From positions 3,631 to 67,630 of the forward strand of contig JBKCNM010000058.1 of the NCBI GenBank assembly GCA_046297395.1: DNA of 64,000 nt, written 5' to 3'. The DNA comes from JBEICQ01 sp046297395 (GTDB taxonomy: Bacteria > Bacteroidota > Bacteroidia > UBA4408). The notes beneath the pieces were generated by a model, which worked only from the letters and a program-made list of their open reading frames with translations, made no database searches and was not told the DNA's origin. Positions within the stretch are counted from its first letter, which is position 1. Every line of letters starts with the position of its first letter. Both the position numbers and the translations under genes were made by a program. Shown here one piece after another: positions 47,604 to 55,323 of this stretch.

Positions 47604-47957
47604 ATGGAGCACAGAGGAGAAATACTGGAAAAAGCCATCCGCAAGAGTGAATTTTCGATTACTGCAGTTGCAAGGCATTTAAATCGTTCGTCTCGATGGC
47701 TTTATTACCAATTTGAAAATGAGTATGTGCCGTTAGACAGCATGCTTAAAATCGGTCGTTTTATCAGGCATGATTTCTCTAAAGAACTGAAACAACTCAA
47801 GGAGCAAAAAGAACTTTCTCAGGGAATGCTGATTGAGGAATCGAAAATGGCTTATGACGAAAGCAGACAGGATGTGGAATACTGGAAAAACAAATGCTTG
47901 GAGCTTTATGAAAAATATACCAAACTGCTTGAACAATTGGAAAAGCCAAGAGATTAG
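47604..47957 (+). CDS. Small HTH regulator with coiled-coil tail
   Basis: A 117-residue protein from the ATG at 47604 (MEHRGEILEKAIRKS). Residues about 5-60 form a lambda-repressor-like helix-turn-helix, in which SITAVARHLNRSSRWLYYQF is the likely DNA-reading unit and the rest continues DSMLKIGRFIRHDFSKEL. The C-terminal half is a charged helix that probably dimerises. The next ATG upstream (47589) adds five residues and is also possible. Two inverted repeats just upstream suggest it controls itself. Confidence 0.7.
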   Translation: MEHRGEILEKAIRKSEFSITAVARHLNRSSRWLYYQFENEYVPLDSMLKIGRFIRHDFSKELKQLKEQKELSQGMLIEESKMAYDESRQDVEYWKNKCLELYEKYTKLLEQLEKPRD

Positions 47958-48011
47958 CCGGTGGAATCAATCAAAATGAAGATTGAGCCGGCAGCTCTCA
48001 GGTAAGCAAGA

Positions 48012-48038
48012 CAAAAAAAAATCCCGGATGTTCCGGGA
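48012..48038 (-). terminator. Terminator of rpsT
   Basis: TCCCGGA (48022-48028) and TCCGGGA (48032-48038) make a 7-bp stem with a 3-base loop. On the reverse strand a run of nine T follows, so it ends the tRNA-Glu/rpsT transcript. A weaker T stretch on the other side may let it serve the HTH gene as well. Confidence 0.85.
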
Positions 48039-48061
48039 CTTTTCTTTGATAAGGTATTTTA

Positions 48062-48316
48062 TTACTTGGCTGCAAGCACCTTCTTCATCAGTTTGGATTT
48101 GATGTTAGCGGCTTTGTTTTTGTGAATGACTTTGTTTTTGGCGAGTTTGTCAACCAAGGCAATAACCTCCGGCAGGTCTTTCTTCGCTGCTGCGGGATCA
48201 GTGTTCTTCTGCAAGTCGCGCACCGCATTACGGGTTGTTTTGCCGGTGTACCTGTTGCGCAGTCTTTTGCTTTCGTTGGCCCTGATTCTTTTTTGGGCGG
48301 ATTTGTGATTTGCCAT
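48062..48316 (-). CDS. rpsT: 30S ribosomal protein S20
   Basis: An 84-residue basic protein of normal S20 length. It starts MANHKSAQKRIRANESKRLRN, the family hallmark, and the rest is helical with KKDLPEVIALVDKLAKNKVIHKNKA. S20 binds the 16S body in the small subunit. It lies 12 bases downstream of tRNA-Glu and is probably expressed with it. Confidence 0.97.
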   Translation of the reverse strand: MANHKSAQKRIRANESKRLRNRYTGKTTRNAVRDLQKNTDPAAAKKDLPEVIALVDKLAKNKVIHKNKAANIKSKLMKKVLAAK

Positions 48317-48328
48317 GTACTCTTTTTT

Positions 48329-48403
48329 TGGTAGCCCGTAGGGGAATCGAACCCCTGTTGCAAGAATGAAAATCTTGTGTCCTAACCCCTAGACGAACGG
48401 GCC
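48329..48403 (-). tRNA. tRNA-Glu (anticodon TTC)
   Basis: The reverse strand begins GGCCCGTTCGTCTAGGGG, carries anticodon TTC in TTTTCAT, has T-loop GGTTCGATTCC and ends CGGGCTA plus encoded CCA. The first acceptor pair is G-T, which is usual for this tRNA in the phylum. Confidence 0.96.
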
Positions 48404-48419
48404 ATAATTTTTGGGACTG

Positions 48420-48450
48420 CAAATGTATGCAGATAATGTATTCGAGCCAA
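48420..48450 (-). promoter_or_regulatory. Promoter of tRNA-Glu and rpsT
   Basis: Reverse-strand TTG (48450-48448), 20 bases, then TACATTTG (48427-48420). The box and following CAG are the same as in both rRNA promoters. It begins only 2 bases past the stop of the upstream hydrolase gene. Confidence 0.7.
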
Positions 48451-48452
48451 AA

Positions 48453-49229
48453 TTATTTTAAGGCCTTCTCAAAAAAACGAATCACTTTTTTATCGGTATC
48501 TCTCCAAAAGCCGGCCTCATGCCCTGCTCCAGGCTGGATAAGGAGTTCTGATTGCCGAGGTAATAATTTGCTTTTCAACGCTTTAGACTGCAAAGGACGA
48601 GCCACTTGGTCCAATTCACCGCAAGCCAGGAAAACCTTGCATAGCAGTTCATTGGCAAGGCCAAGCAAGTTGCCGGTCTCTTGCCATCGTAAGGAATGCT
48701 GATGATAATCTCCCAAGAATCGCCGGGCCAGCTTGTCATTGATATCCAAAGAAAAGCAGTAGTCTCCTGAAAGCAAGGCCAGTGCGAGGGTTTGTTTTTG
48801 TTTGGCAGCATACTGCAATGCTCCCCTGCATCCGGTGGAAAGCCCATATACAAGCAGAGGTAAATGATGTACCTCCAACAAAGAATCCATCAGGGGAACC
48901 AATCGCTGGTTTACAAAGGCCACTCCCCTTTGGGATTTCAAGGCAGGAATCGTCTCCTGAAAGGCTGTGTCTATATACAAACTGTTGCCCATCTCCGGCA
49001 GGACCACCAGGTAGTTTTGTTTTTCGGCCAAACGGATAATTTCAGTTTGCTTTTGCATCTCCTCCCATCCAAATTTGTAGCCCGGAAAAACCAGCAAAAC
49101 TGCACGGGGCTTTCCTATTGGGGTCTTCAGATGAATGTTGAAATCCGGAACGCCCGGTCTTTCTTGCGCAGAGACATACAAACCCATTACCATGAACAAA
49201 CAAAACCAATAGAAGACAAGCCCATTCAT
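48453..49229 (-). CDS. Secreted alpha/beta hydrolase (esterase-like)
   Basis: A 258-residue protein with a signal peptide ending at YVSAQ (about 21). LVFPGYKFGWEEM supplies the oxyanion region. The nucleophile elbow is YGLSTGCRG, where family members have GxSxG. The remaining triad residues are probably Asp in ACGELDQVA and His in PGAGHEAGFW. It resembles feruloyl-esterase or PHB-depolymerase-like enzymes, but the substrate is unknown. It probably works in the periplasm. It is divergent from the TonB receptor gene at 49340. Confidence 0.75.
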   Translation of the reverse strand: MNGLVFYWFCLFMVMGLYVSAQERPGVPDFNIHLKTPIGKPRAVLLVFPGYKFGWEEMQKQTEIIRLAEKQNYLVVLPEMGNSLYIDTAFQETIPALKSQRGVAFVNQRLVPLMDSLLEVHHLPLLVYGLSTGCRGALQYAAKQKQTLALALLSGDYCFSLDINDKLARRFLGDYHQHSLRWQETGNLLGLANELLCKVFLACGELDQVARPLQSKALKSKLLPRQSELLIQPGAGHEAGFWRDTDKKVIRFFEKALK

Positions 49230-49280
49230 AAATTTACCAGTCTGAAAATGAGCTATTTTTTTGAAATCAAAAAAAAAATT

Positions 49281-49311
49281 TTTGCAGGTGATGGACTCCC
49301 CTTTACATTCG
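49281..49311 (+). promoter_or_regulatory. Promoter of the TonB-dependent receptor gene
   Basis: TTTG (49281-49284), 19 bases, then TACATTCG (49304-49311), one base off TAnnTTTG. Transcription would start within the palindrome that follows. Confidence 0.5.
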
Positions 49312-49313
49312 CA

Positions 49314-49332
49314 ATTTAGAATTAGTCTAAAT
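49314..49332 (+). promoter_or_regulatory. Candidate iron-responsive operator
   Basis: A perfect inverted repeat, ATTTAGA-ATTAG-TCTAAAT, 7-bp arms with a 5-base centre. It stands directly behind the -7 box and ends 7 bases before the receptor ATG, in the position of a repressor site. Its form recalls Fur or DtxR-type sites ahead of iron-uptake genes. Confidence 0.6.
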
Positions 49333-49339
49333 AAAGATA

Positions 49340-51490
49340 ATGCTTTTTTTGCTCCTCTTCACCGGGCTTTTGCCCCCTTCAGCAGACACCCTTGTTTTAC
49401 GCAAGGAACTGCCTGAAATAGAGGTCGTAACTGACCAAAACAATAACCGTGTGAAAGGCTTGGAAAAACTTATTCCTGCCGGTGCGGCACTTCAGAAGAT
49501 AGCACTTAGCGGTCAATCGGTGAATTTAAACACCAATCAGGCCCGACAATTGTTGGCAAAAGTACCCGGTGTACAAGTTTGGGAACAGGATGGCAACCAG
49601 ATAGCCATTGGTTACAGAGGGCTTAGTCCGAACCGCAGTTGGGAAATCAATATGCGGCAAAACATGGCTCCCATTGCTGCCGATCCTTATGGTTACCCTG
49701 AGGCCTATTTTGCACCACCCATGGAGGCTGTTTCAGAAATTGAAATCCTGAGAGGAGGAGCAGGACTTTTGTATGGCCCGCAAGCAGGTGGAGTATTCAA
49801 TTATGCCTTACGGAACAACTTTGAAAAAGCAATTTCCGGAACCGCCTCGATGCAGGGAGGTTCTTTCGGCCAAGCTTCGGGCTTTCTCCAACTAAGCGCA
49901 AACAAAGGAAAATGGAACATCAATGGTTTTGTCTCCCACAGACAAATGGATGGGGCAAGACCCCAAGCTGCTTACAAAAATCAGCATGCCTATTTATCAG
50001 TTTCCAGACGCACGGAAAAAATTCTTTTCCTGGCAGAATGTTCTTCCTTTCATTTGCTTGCCCGGCAACCCGGAGGACTAAGTGACAGTGCGTTCCGCAT
50101 GAATCCATACCAAAGCACCAGAACCAGAAACCACCTTGGTGTGTTTGCCATTCTACCGAGAATTCAGGTGAACATCAAAACAGGCAATCAAGGAAGTCTG
50201 GAATTTCAGGCGAGTGGCTATTTGGGCGAGCGAAACTCAGTAGGTTTTGTTGCTCCTGTAACACGCATGGACTTGGCAGGCGCAGACGGCACCCTGTCTG
50301 CAAGACAGGTTGACAGGGATTTTTACAACCACCAGACACTTGATGCACGCTATCATTTGCTTGGAACAAACAGAAAACTTGAGTTCACTGCTGGAGTCAC
50401 ATTTTTTAGGGGATTACTATTAAGAAAACAATTGGGTACCGGAAGTAAGGCTGCGGATTACGATCTTGCAATATCTTCTGCCTTTGGTCGAGACCTTGAT
50501 TTGTTCACCCAAAGTCTGGCAGCTTACTTCCTGTTGGATTACAACATGGGTAAGTATACCAAAATGAGTGTGGGCATGAGGCATGAGCAAATTCTTTCTG
50601 CTGCCGCCGGTCGCATACAAAAAACGGCCTCCGGAGAATTTAATTTGCCAACGGATAGGCAGACAAATAATGGGGTTTCACTTCCTTACCTGGGTCTTAC
50701 TCATCAAAAAAATCGTTGGCAGTTCCATGCAGGCATCAGTAGATTCTTCCGGCCCGTGTTGTATGCGGAGCGCTTCCCTTTGAATCCAACAGACAGTGTG
50801 GACCAGAACTTGAAAAACGCCATGGGATTTCAGTTTGAACAAGGCATGGTCTATAGGATTTCCAAGGGCTTTCTGTTACATCTCACAGCTTTTGCCATGG
50901 ACTACCATAACAGAGCCGGTAATATTTTTATCAATGGTGCAGGCGGCACACCCATTCTATTAAAGACCAATATTGGCGCATCTCTTGCTTTGGGCTTAGA
51001 GTGGATGCTCGACTATACTCTGGTTTTAGACAATCAAAGTTCGTTGTCGGCTTTCGTCTCAGGCACTTTGTTACGCGCCCGTTATGAGAATTTCACCTAT
51101 TCAAAAAACACCAACGGAACAATCGAGAAGGAAAATCTTCGTGGAAAAAAAGTAGAAAATGCACCCTCATTGATTGTGAGGAGCGGCATGGATTTCCAGT
51201 ACAAAAAATATTCGGTAGGCATGCGTTTCTCTTATACCTCCGGCACCTATGCAGATGCTTTAAATACCCTGAGTGCCTCTGCAAATGCACAAAACGGATG
51301 GATTTCCCCTTATGCTGTTTGGGATGCTTTTGCAGGTTATCAATTCTCAAAAAGAATTCAAGCAGATGCAGGTGTATCGAACCTGCTAAACAGGGCCTAT
51401 TTTACCAGACGATCCTCAGGATATCCCGGACCGGGCATCATTCCTGCAGATCCAAGAAACTTTTTTGTGAGGCTAAAACTTAGGATTTAA
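49340..51490 (+). CDS. TonB-dependent outer-membrane receptor (FecA-like)
   Basis: A 716-residue protein. A short signal (about 1-17) precedes the plug domain, which has NTNQARQLLAKVPGVQVWEQDGNQIAIGYRGLSPNRSWE and EIEILRGGAGLLYGPQAGGVFNY, a typical plug pattern. The 22-strand barrel follows, ending in PRNFFVRLKLRI with a terminal aromatic/hydrophobic strand. A proline-rich TonB-box-like LPEIEVVTD lies near residue 26. The arrangement and length suggest an iron-complex receptor such as FecA. There is no carboxypeptidase-like N-terminal extension and no SusD partner. The palindrome ahead of it supports iron control, but the ligand is not known. Confidence 0.85.
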   Translation: MLFLLLFTGLLPPSADTLVLRKELPEIEVVTDQNNNRVKGLEKLIPAGAALQKIALSGQSVNLNTNQARQLLAKVPGVQVWEQDGNQIAIGYRGLSPNRSWEINMRQNMAPIAADPYGYPEAYFAPPMEAVSEIEILRGGAGLLYGPQAGGVFNYALRNNFEKAISGTASMQGGSFGQASGFLQLSANKGKWNINGFVSHRQMDGARPQAAYKNQHAYLSVSRRTEKILFLAECSSFHLLARQPGGLSDSAFRMNPYQSTRTRNHLGVFAILPRIQVNIKTGNQGSLEFQASGYLGERNSVGFVAPVTRMDLAGADGTLSARQVDRDFYNHQTLDARYHLLGTNRKLEFTAGVTFFRGLLLRKQLGTGSKAADYDLAISSAFGRDLDLFTQSLAAYFLLDYNMGKYTKMSVGMRHEQILSAAAGRIQKTASGEFNLPTDRQTNNGVSLPYLGLTHQKNRWQFHAGISRFFRPVLYAERFPLNPTDSVDQNLKNAMGFQFEQGMVYRISKGFLLHLTAFAMDYHNRAGNIFINGAGGTPILLKTNIGASLALGLEWMLDYTLVLDNQSSLSAFVSGTLLRARYENFTYSKNTNGTIEKENLRGKKVENAPSLIVRSGMDFQYKKYSVGMRFSYTSGTYADALNTLSASANAQNGWISPYAVWDAFAGYQFSKRIQADAGVSNLLNRAYFTRRSSGYPGPGIIPADPRNFFVRLKLRI

Positions 51491-52342
51491 TCAATCCCCA
51501 TAGCCGGGACATTTTTGTTTGTTGGGTATTTTCAAGCTCAGGGTGAGAGCTGCCATCGAATACCAATCGGTATTCCATGAAAAACCACGCATTCTGCCGG
51601 TATTTCCGGGATTTGTCCCTGTTCTCCTGATGCTGCCCGAGAGATTCTCAGCTGCTGGACTACGCTCTTTGGCAAGTAATCTTGCATCGGCGTAGGTGGT
51701 ACTAACATCATCCAGATAATCGGTAAACAGTTTACGAAATCCCCATTCAATGCCAATCGCAAATCTTTTAGAAAAAGAAAATTTACCTCCAAAACCAAAA
51801 GGCATACAAATTTGTACTGGCGAATATTTCTTTTTTTCTGAATTGCTCAATTCCTGTCCTTCCGTGGTCAACTCCCGCAAACTCACCTGCTCACCTCCAT
51901 AAAATGCTTTGGGGTTAAAGCCAAAAACGCCCAAACCACCAAAGAGATAAAAGGTTGCCGGAAACTGTTTGCTACCGATTTCGTAGGGAAAAAAATTAAA
52001 CTCAAAACCAAATGAAGTTTCCCAAAGTTGTGTATGGAACGCCAGGTTACGGTTTCTGAGAAAACTATTTTGATTGAGTGCATCATTGCCATAGAGCGAA
52101 CCATACATGCCTGCAAAACGATAATTCCACCGGCGGTTAAAATTTCTTTTCACGGCGAGTCCGATAGCAGGTTTTGCCAGTTCGGTTTTAAATAGTGCAT
52201 AGGGAGATAAATCACCTGCATAACAGGTGGTGCCGGGCATCAGTGTAATCTCGGTATAAGGTAGAAATCGGGGAGCAGCCTGAGCCAGCAATTTACTCAG
52301 GGGCAAGAAAAACAACAGAATGAAGGCAAGATATTTTGACAT
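51491..52342 (-). CDS. DUF6089/PorG-like outer-membrane barrel
   Basis: A 283-residue protein with a signal peptide ending at KLLAQ (21). It is rich in beta strands (LFGGLGVFGFNPKAFYGG, GIEWGFRKLFTDYLDDVSTTYAD) and ends IPNKQKCPGYGD. The YLDDVSTTYAD segment and the final Cys-Pro occur in DUF6089 proteins, to which the T9SS component PorG belongs. It may be PorG itself or a paralogue; no porK, porL, porM or porN genes are nearby. Its stop codon exactly abuts that of the TonB receptor. Confidence 0.65.
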   Translation of the reverse strand: MSKYLAFILLFFLPLSKLLAQAAPRFLPYTEITLMPGTTCYAGDLSPYALFKTELAKPAIGLAVKRNFNRRWNYRFAGMYGSLYGNDALNQNSFLRNRNLAFHTQLWETSFGFEFNFFPYEIGSKQFPATFYLFGGLGVFGFNPKAFYGGEQVSLRELTTEGQELSNSEKKKYSPVQICMPFGFGGKFSFSKRFAIGIEWGFRKLFTDYLDDVSTTYADARLLAKERSPAAENLSGSIRRTGTNPGNTGRMRGFSWNTDWYSMAALTLSLKIPNKQKCPGYGD

Positions 52343-52388
52343 TTCTCTTCAACGAAGGTAGTTAAAATCTATTGTATCTTTCAGCCGC

Positions 52389-53615
52389 ATGGCGCATTAT
52401 CCTGTTATCATTGCCGGTGCCGGTCCGTCCGGATCCACTGCCTCCCTGTTTTTATCTCAGGCGGGTATATCGCATGCTTTGATTGACAAGGCCGTTTTTC
52501 CCCGTGATAAAATTTGCGGAGATGCCCTCAGCGGAAAAGTACAATCGGTATTAAAAAAACTGAATCCCGAGTGGATAAAAGAATTGTCCCTTCATGAAAA
52601 ATTTCATGGTTCTCGTGGGGTCAGTTTTTATTCTCCGGGAGGGCATCAACTCGACCTACCGTTTTGCCGCGAGCAGGAAGCAGCGCCGGGGTGGGTTGCT
52701 TCCCGTATGGATTTTGATCATTGGTTGTTTTCCAAAACACCATCTACCTATGTGAGTGCTCTTCAGGGATGTTGCATCACCGGTGTAGAGAGGGTGAACC
52801 AAAAATGGAATTGCATAGTAAATCATGCCCATCAATCTGAAGTACACACCTGCGACTTGTTGCTTGCAGCAGATGGGGCACAATCGATAGTTGCCAAAAC
52901 CTTGCTGGGAAATAAAATAAATCCTGCGCGGTATTCGGCAGGTTTAAGGATGTATTGGGAAAATGTCAAGGGCTTGCATGAAGAAGGTTTTATTGAATTA
53001 CATTTTTTACCGGAATTATTGCCCGGATATTTCTGGATTTTTCCCATGAGTAACAATCGCTGCAATGTGGGACTGGGCATGTTGAGTAAAAGTGTGTCCG
53101 AAAAATCCATCGATCTTAAAAAGACCCTCCTCAACATTCTGCATGAACATCCTGTACTTTCTTCCCGATTTGCCCATGCCCGTCCGCTTGAGAATCCCAA
53201 AGGTTGGGGGCTTCCACTGGGTTCTGAAAAGCATTCTCTCTCAGGAGATGGTTACATGTTGTTGGGAGATGCGGCATCACTCATTGATCCATTTACCGGC
53301 GAAGGAATTGCCAATGGAATGATTTGCGGAATGCATGCAGCCGCGGTGGCTACAGATGCGATCACATCGGGCAAAACAGATGCAGATTTTTTAAATGAAT
53401 ATGACTTCAGGGTTTACCGCAGGCTATGGAAAGAACTGAACATCAGCAGAAGGCTTCAGCAATTGCTTAAGTATCCCTGGCTTTTTGATGCAGTAGTAAA
53501 AAAGGCAAATAAAAACGCGGCATTAAAAGATGCTATGTCTTCTATGTTCTCTGATCTTGATATGAGAAGCAGGCTGAAAAAACCTTCCTTTTATTTTGGA
53601 TTGTTTTTTCGTTGA
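52389..53615 (+). CDS. Geranylgeranyl-reductase-like FAD-dependent oxidoreductase
   Basis: A 408-residue flavoprotein. FAD-binding GAGPSGS is at 10-16. The geranylgeranyl-reductase family marker, FPRDKICGDALSG, follows at about 37-49. LLLAADGAQS and MLLGDAASLIDPFTGEGIANGM are the remaining FAD motifs. The family reduces isoprenoid chains or oxidises small substrates in quinone and lipid pathways; substrate is unknown. A box TATCTTTC at 52375-52382 stands 6 bases before the ATG. The stop exactly abuts that of murI. Confidence 0.85.
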   Translation: MAHYPVIIAGAGPSGSTASLFLSQAGISHALIDKAVFPRDKICGDALSGKVQSVLKKLNPEWIKELSLHEKFHGSRGVSFYSPGGHQLDLPFCREQEAAPGWVASRMDFDHWLFSKTPSTYVSALQGCCITGVERVNQKWNCIVNHAHQSEVHTCDLLLAADGAQSIVAKTLLGNKINPARYSAGLRMYWENVKGLHEEGFIELHFLPELLPGYFWIFPMSNNRCNVGLGMLSKSVSEKSIDLKKTLLNILHEHPVLSSRFAHARPLENPKGWGLPLGSEKHSLSGDGYMLLGDAASLIDPFTGEGIANGMICGMHAAAVATDAITSGKTDADFLNEYDFRVYRRLWKELNISRRLQQLLKYPWLFDAVVKKANKNAALKDAMSSMFSDLDMRSRLKKPSFYFGLFFR

Positions 53616-54428
53616 CTACTCATTTTCCCAGAGCGGAAAATGCTGGAGATGAACACTGCCTTTAAAGAACAACTTGGTGCTTTTCTCGAAGGAGCCGGTG
53701 AAATCTGAAACAAAAAATTTATGCGTGGGCTTGCTTTTTACATCCAGAAGATTTTTCTTTTCAAGATCGTTCTTTACTGCAAGGGCAACAATATCTGCTG
53801 AATCGATGATGTCTACCTTTTTGTCGTAATACGACATGATTTCCTTTTTAATAAGGGGATAATGTGTACATGCCAGGATAAGCGCATCAATCTTTTTCAG
53901 TTTTGGTCGAGAGAGATAGGAATGAATGATGGTTTTGCTGATGTTATTATTAAAAAAACCTTCCTCTATCATCGGCGCAAGCAAGGGGGTTGCCAGAGAA
54001 CTGACCAGAAGAGAGGGGTTGCTACGGGCGATTTTTTTTGCAAAACTATAGGCGTTAATAGTTCCTTTGGGTCCTATTACACCCACCTTTTTAAAGCCCC
54101 GATGGCTCACATAATTTACTACAGGATCAATGACATTATAGACCGGAATTTTATTTCGCAGGTGCTTCTGCACCACTTCATAAGCAATGGCTGATGCCGT
54201 GTTGCAGGCAATAACAATGCATTTGCATCCGCGGTCCACCAGAAAATCAGCGATACGGATGCTGTAGTATTTAATGGAATCTGCCGATTTATCGCCATAA
54301 GGCAAATGGGCAGTATCGCCAAAATAGACAAGGGATTCCGAGGGCAGATGCTTTTGGATGGCACCGGCAACGGTGAGTCCGCCTATTCCGGAATCAAATA
54401 TACCTATGGGTTGAGCCTTGGTTGCCAT
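53616..54428 (-). CDS. murI: Glutamate racemase
   Basis: A 270-residue enzyme that makes D-glutamate for peptidoglycan. The catalytic cysteines are Cys75 in VIACNTAS and Cys187 in LACTHYPLI. The N-terminal IGIFDSGIGGLTV and FGDTAHLPYGDKS are typical, with Asp12 in the first. I chose the ATG at 54428 over an upstream TTG at 54437. Confidence 0.95.
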   Translation of the reverse strand: MATKAQPIGIFDSGIGGLTVAGAIQKHLPSESLVYFGDTAHLPYGDKSADSIKYYSIRIADFLVDRGCKCIVIACNTASAIAYEVVQKHLRNKIPVYNVIDPVVNYVSHRGFKKVGVIGPKGTINAYSFAKKIARSNPSLLVSSLATPLLAPMIEEGFFNNNISKTIIHSYLSRPKLKKIDALILACTHYPLIKKEIMSYYDKKVDIIDSADIVALAVKNDLEKKNLLDVKSKPTHKFFVSDFTGSFEKSTKLFFKGSVHLQHFPLWENE

Positions 54429-54616
54429 GGGATGCAAAGTAATTCAAAATATCTGGAGATTGGCATGTGTGCTTCAAACACAGCAATGTAACAGGCTATT
54501 TTGCTATCTGTTTGGTTCATCTGCGATGTAAGCACAAGAAAATAGGATTGTTGGATGTAAGATGGAATATTCCCTTTGCAAGACTATAATTTTATAATTT
54601 AGGCCGCTCTAAAATC

Positions 54617-55318
54617 ATGAACAAAGTTGTATCCAATGCGGCCGAAGCCATTCAGGGAATTTCTTCGGGGATGACGCTGATGCTAGGCGGTTTTGGCTTG
54701 TGCGGTATTCCAGAAAACTGCATAGCCGAGCTGGTAAAGCATCCTGAAATCAATGGCCTTATATGTATTTCAAACAATGCTGGAGTAGATGATTTTGGGC
54801 TTGGACTGCTTCTCAAGACCCGGCAGATTCGTAAAATGATTTCCTCCTATGTAGGCGAGAATGATGAGTTTGAAAGACAAATGCTGAGCGGAGAACTGGA
54901 GGTAGAACTCATTCCGCAAGGAACCCTTGCGGAGCGTTGCAGGATGGGAGGAGCAGGCATACCTGCGTTTTATACTCCCGCCGGTTACGGAACGGAGGTG
55001 GCGCATGGCAAAGAAGTAAGGGAATTTGACGGCAAAATGTATCTGATGGAACGCTGGTTAAAGGCTGATTACGCCATTGTGAAAGCATGGAAAGGCGATA
55101 CCATGGGCAACCTCATATACAAAGCAACTGCCAGAAATTTCAATCCGATGATGGCCATGGCCGGAAAAATTACCATCGCTGAGGTAGAGGAGCTGGTACC
55201 CGCAGGATCGCTTGATCCAAATGACATACACACCCCTGGAATCTTTGTTCAGCGGATTTTCAAGGGAGTGAATTATGAAAAACGCATTGAACAAAAAACC
55301 ATCAGACAAACATCCTGA
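54617..55318 (+). CDS. scoA: 3-oxoacid CoA-transferase subunit A
   Basis: A 233-residue subunit that swaps CoA between succinyl-CoA and 3-oxo acids. The N terminus has GMTLMLGGFGLCGIPENCI, the CoA-binding motif GGFGLCGIPE; SNNAGVDDFGLG and LIPQGTLAERCRMGGAGIPAF follow. GYGTEVAHGKE and NLIYKATARNFNPMMAMA complete the pattern. The catalytic glutamate is in subunit B, which is not next to it: an M49 peptidase follows after 5 bases. Subunit B must be elsewhere. Confidence 0.93.
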   Translation: MNKVVSNAAEAIQGISSGMTLMLGGFGLCGIPENCIAELVKHPEINGLICISNNAGVDDFGLGLLLKTRQIRKMISSYVGENDEFERQMLSGELEVELIPQGTLAERCRMGGAGIPAFYTPAGYGTEVAHGKEVREFDGKMYLMERWLKADYAIVKAWKGDTMGNLIYKATARNFNPMMAMAGKITIAEVEELVPAGSLDPNDIHTPGIFVQRIFKGVNYEKRIEQKTIRQTS

Positions 55319-55323
55319 ATACA

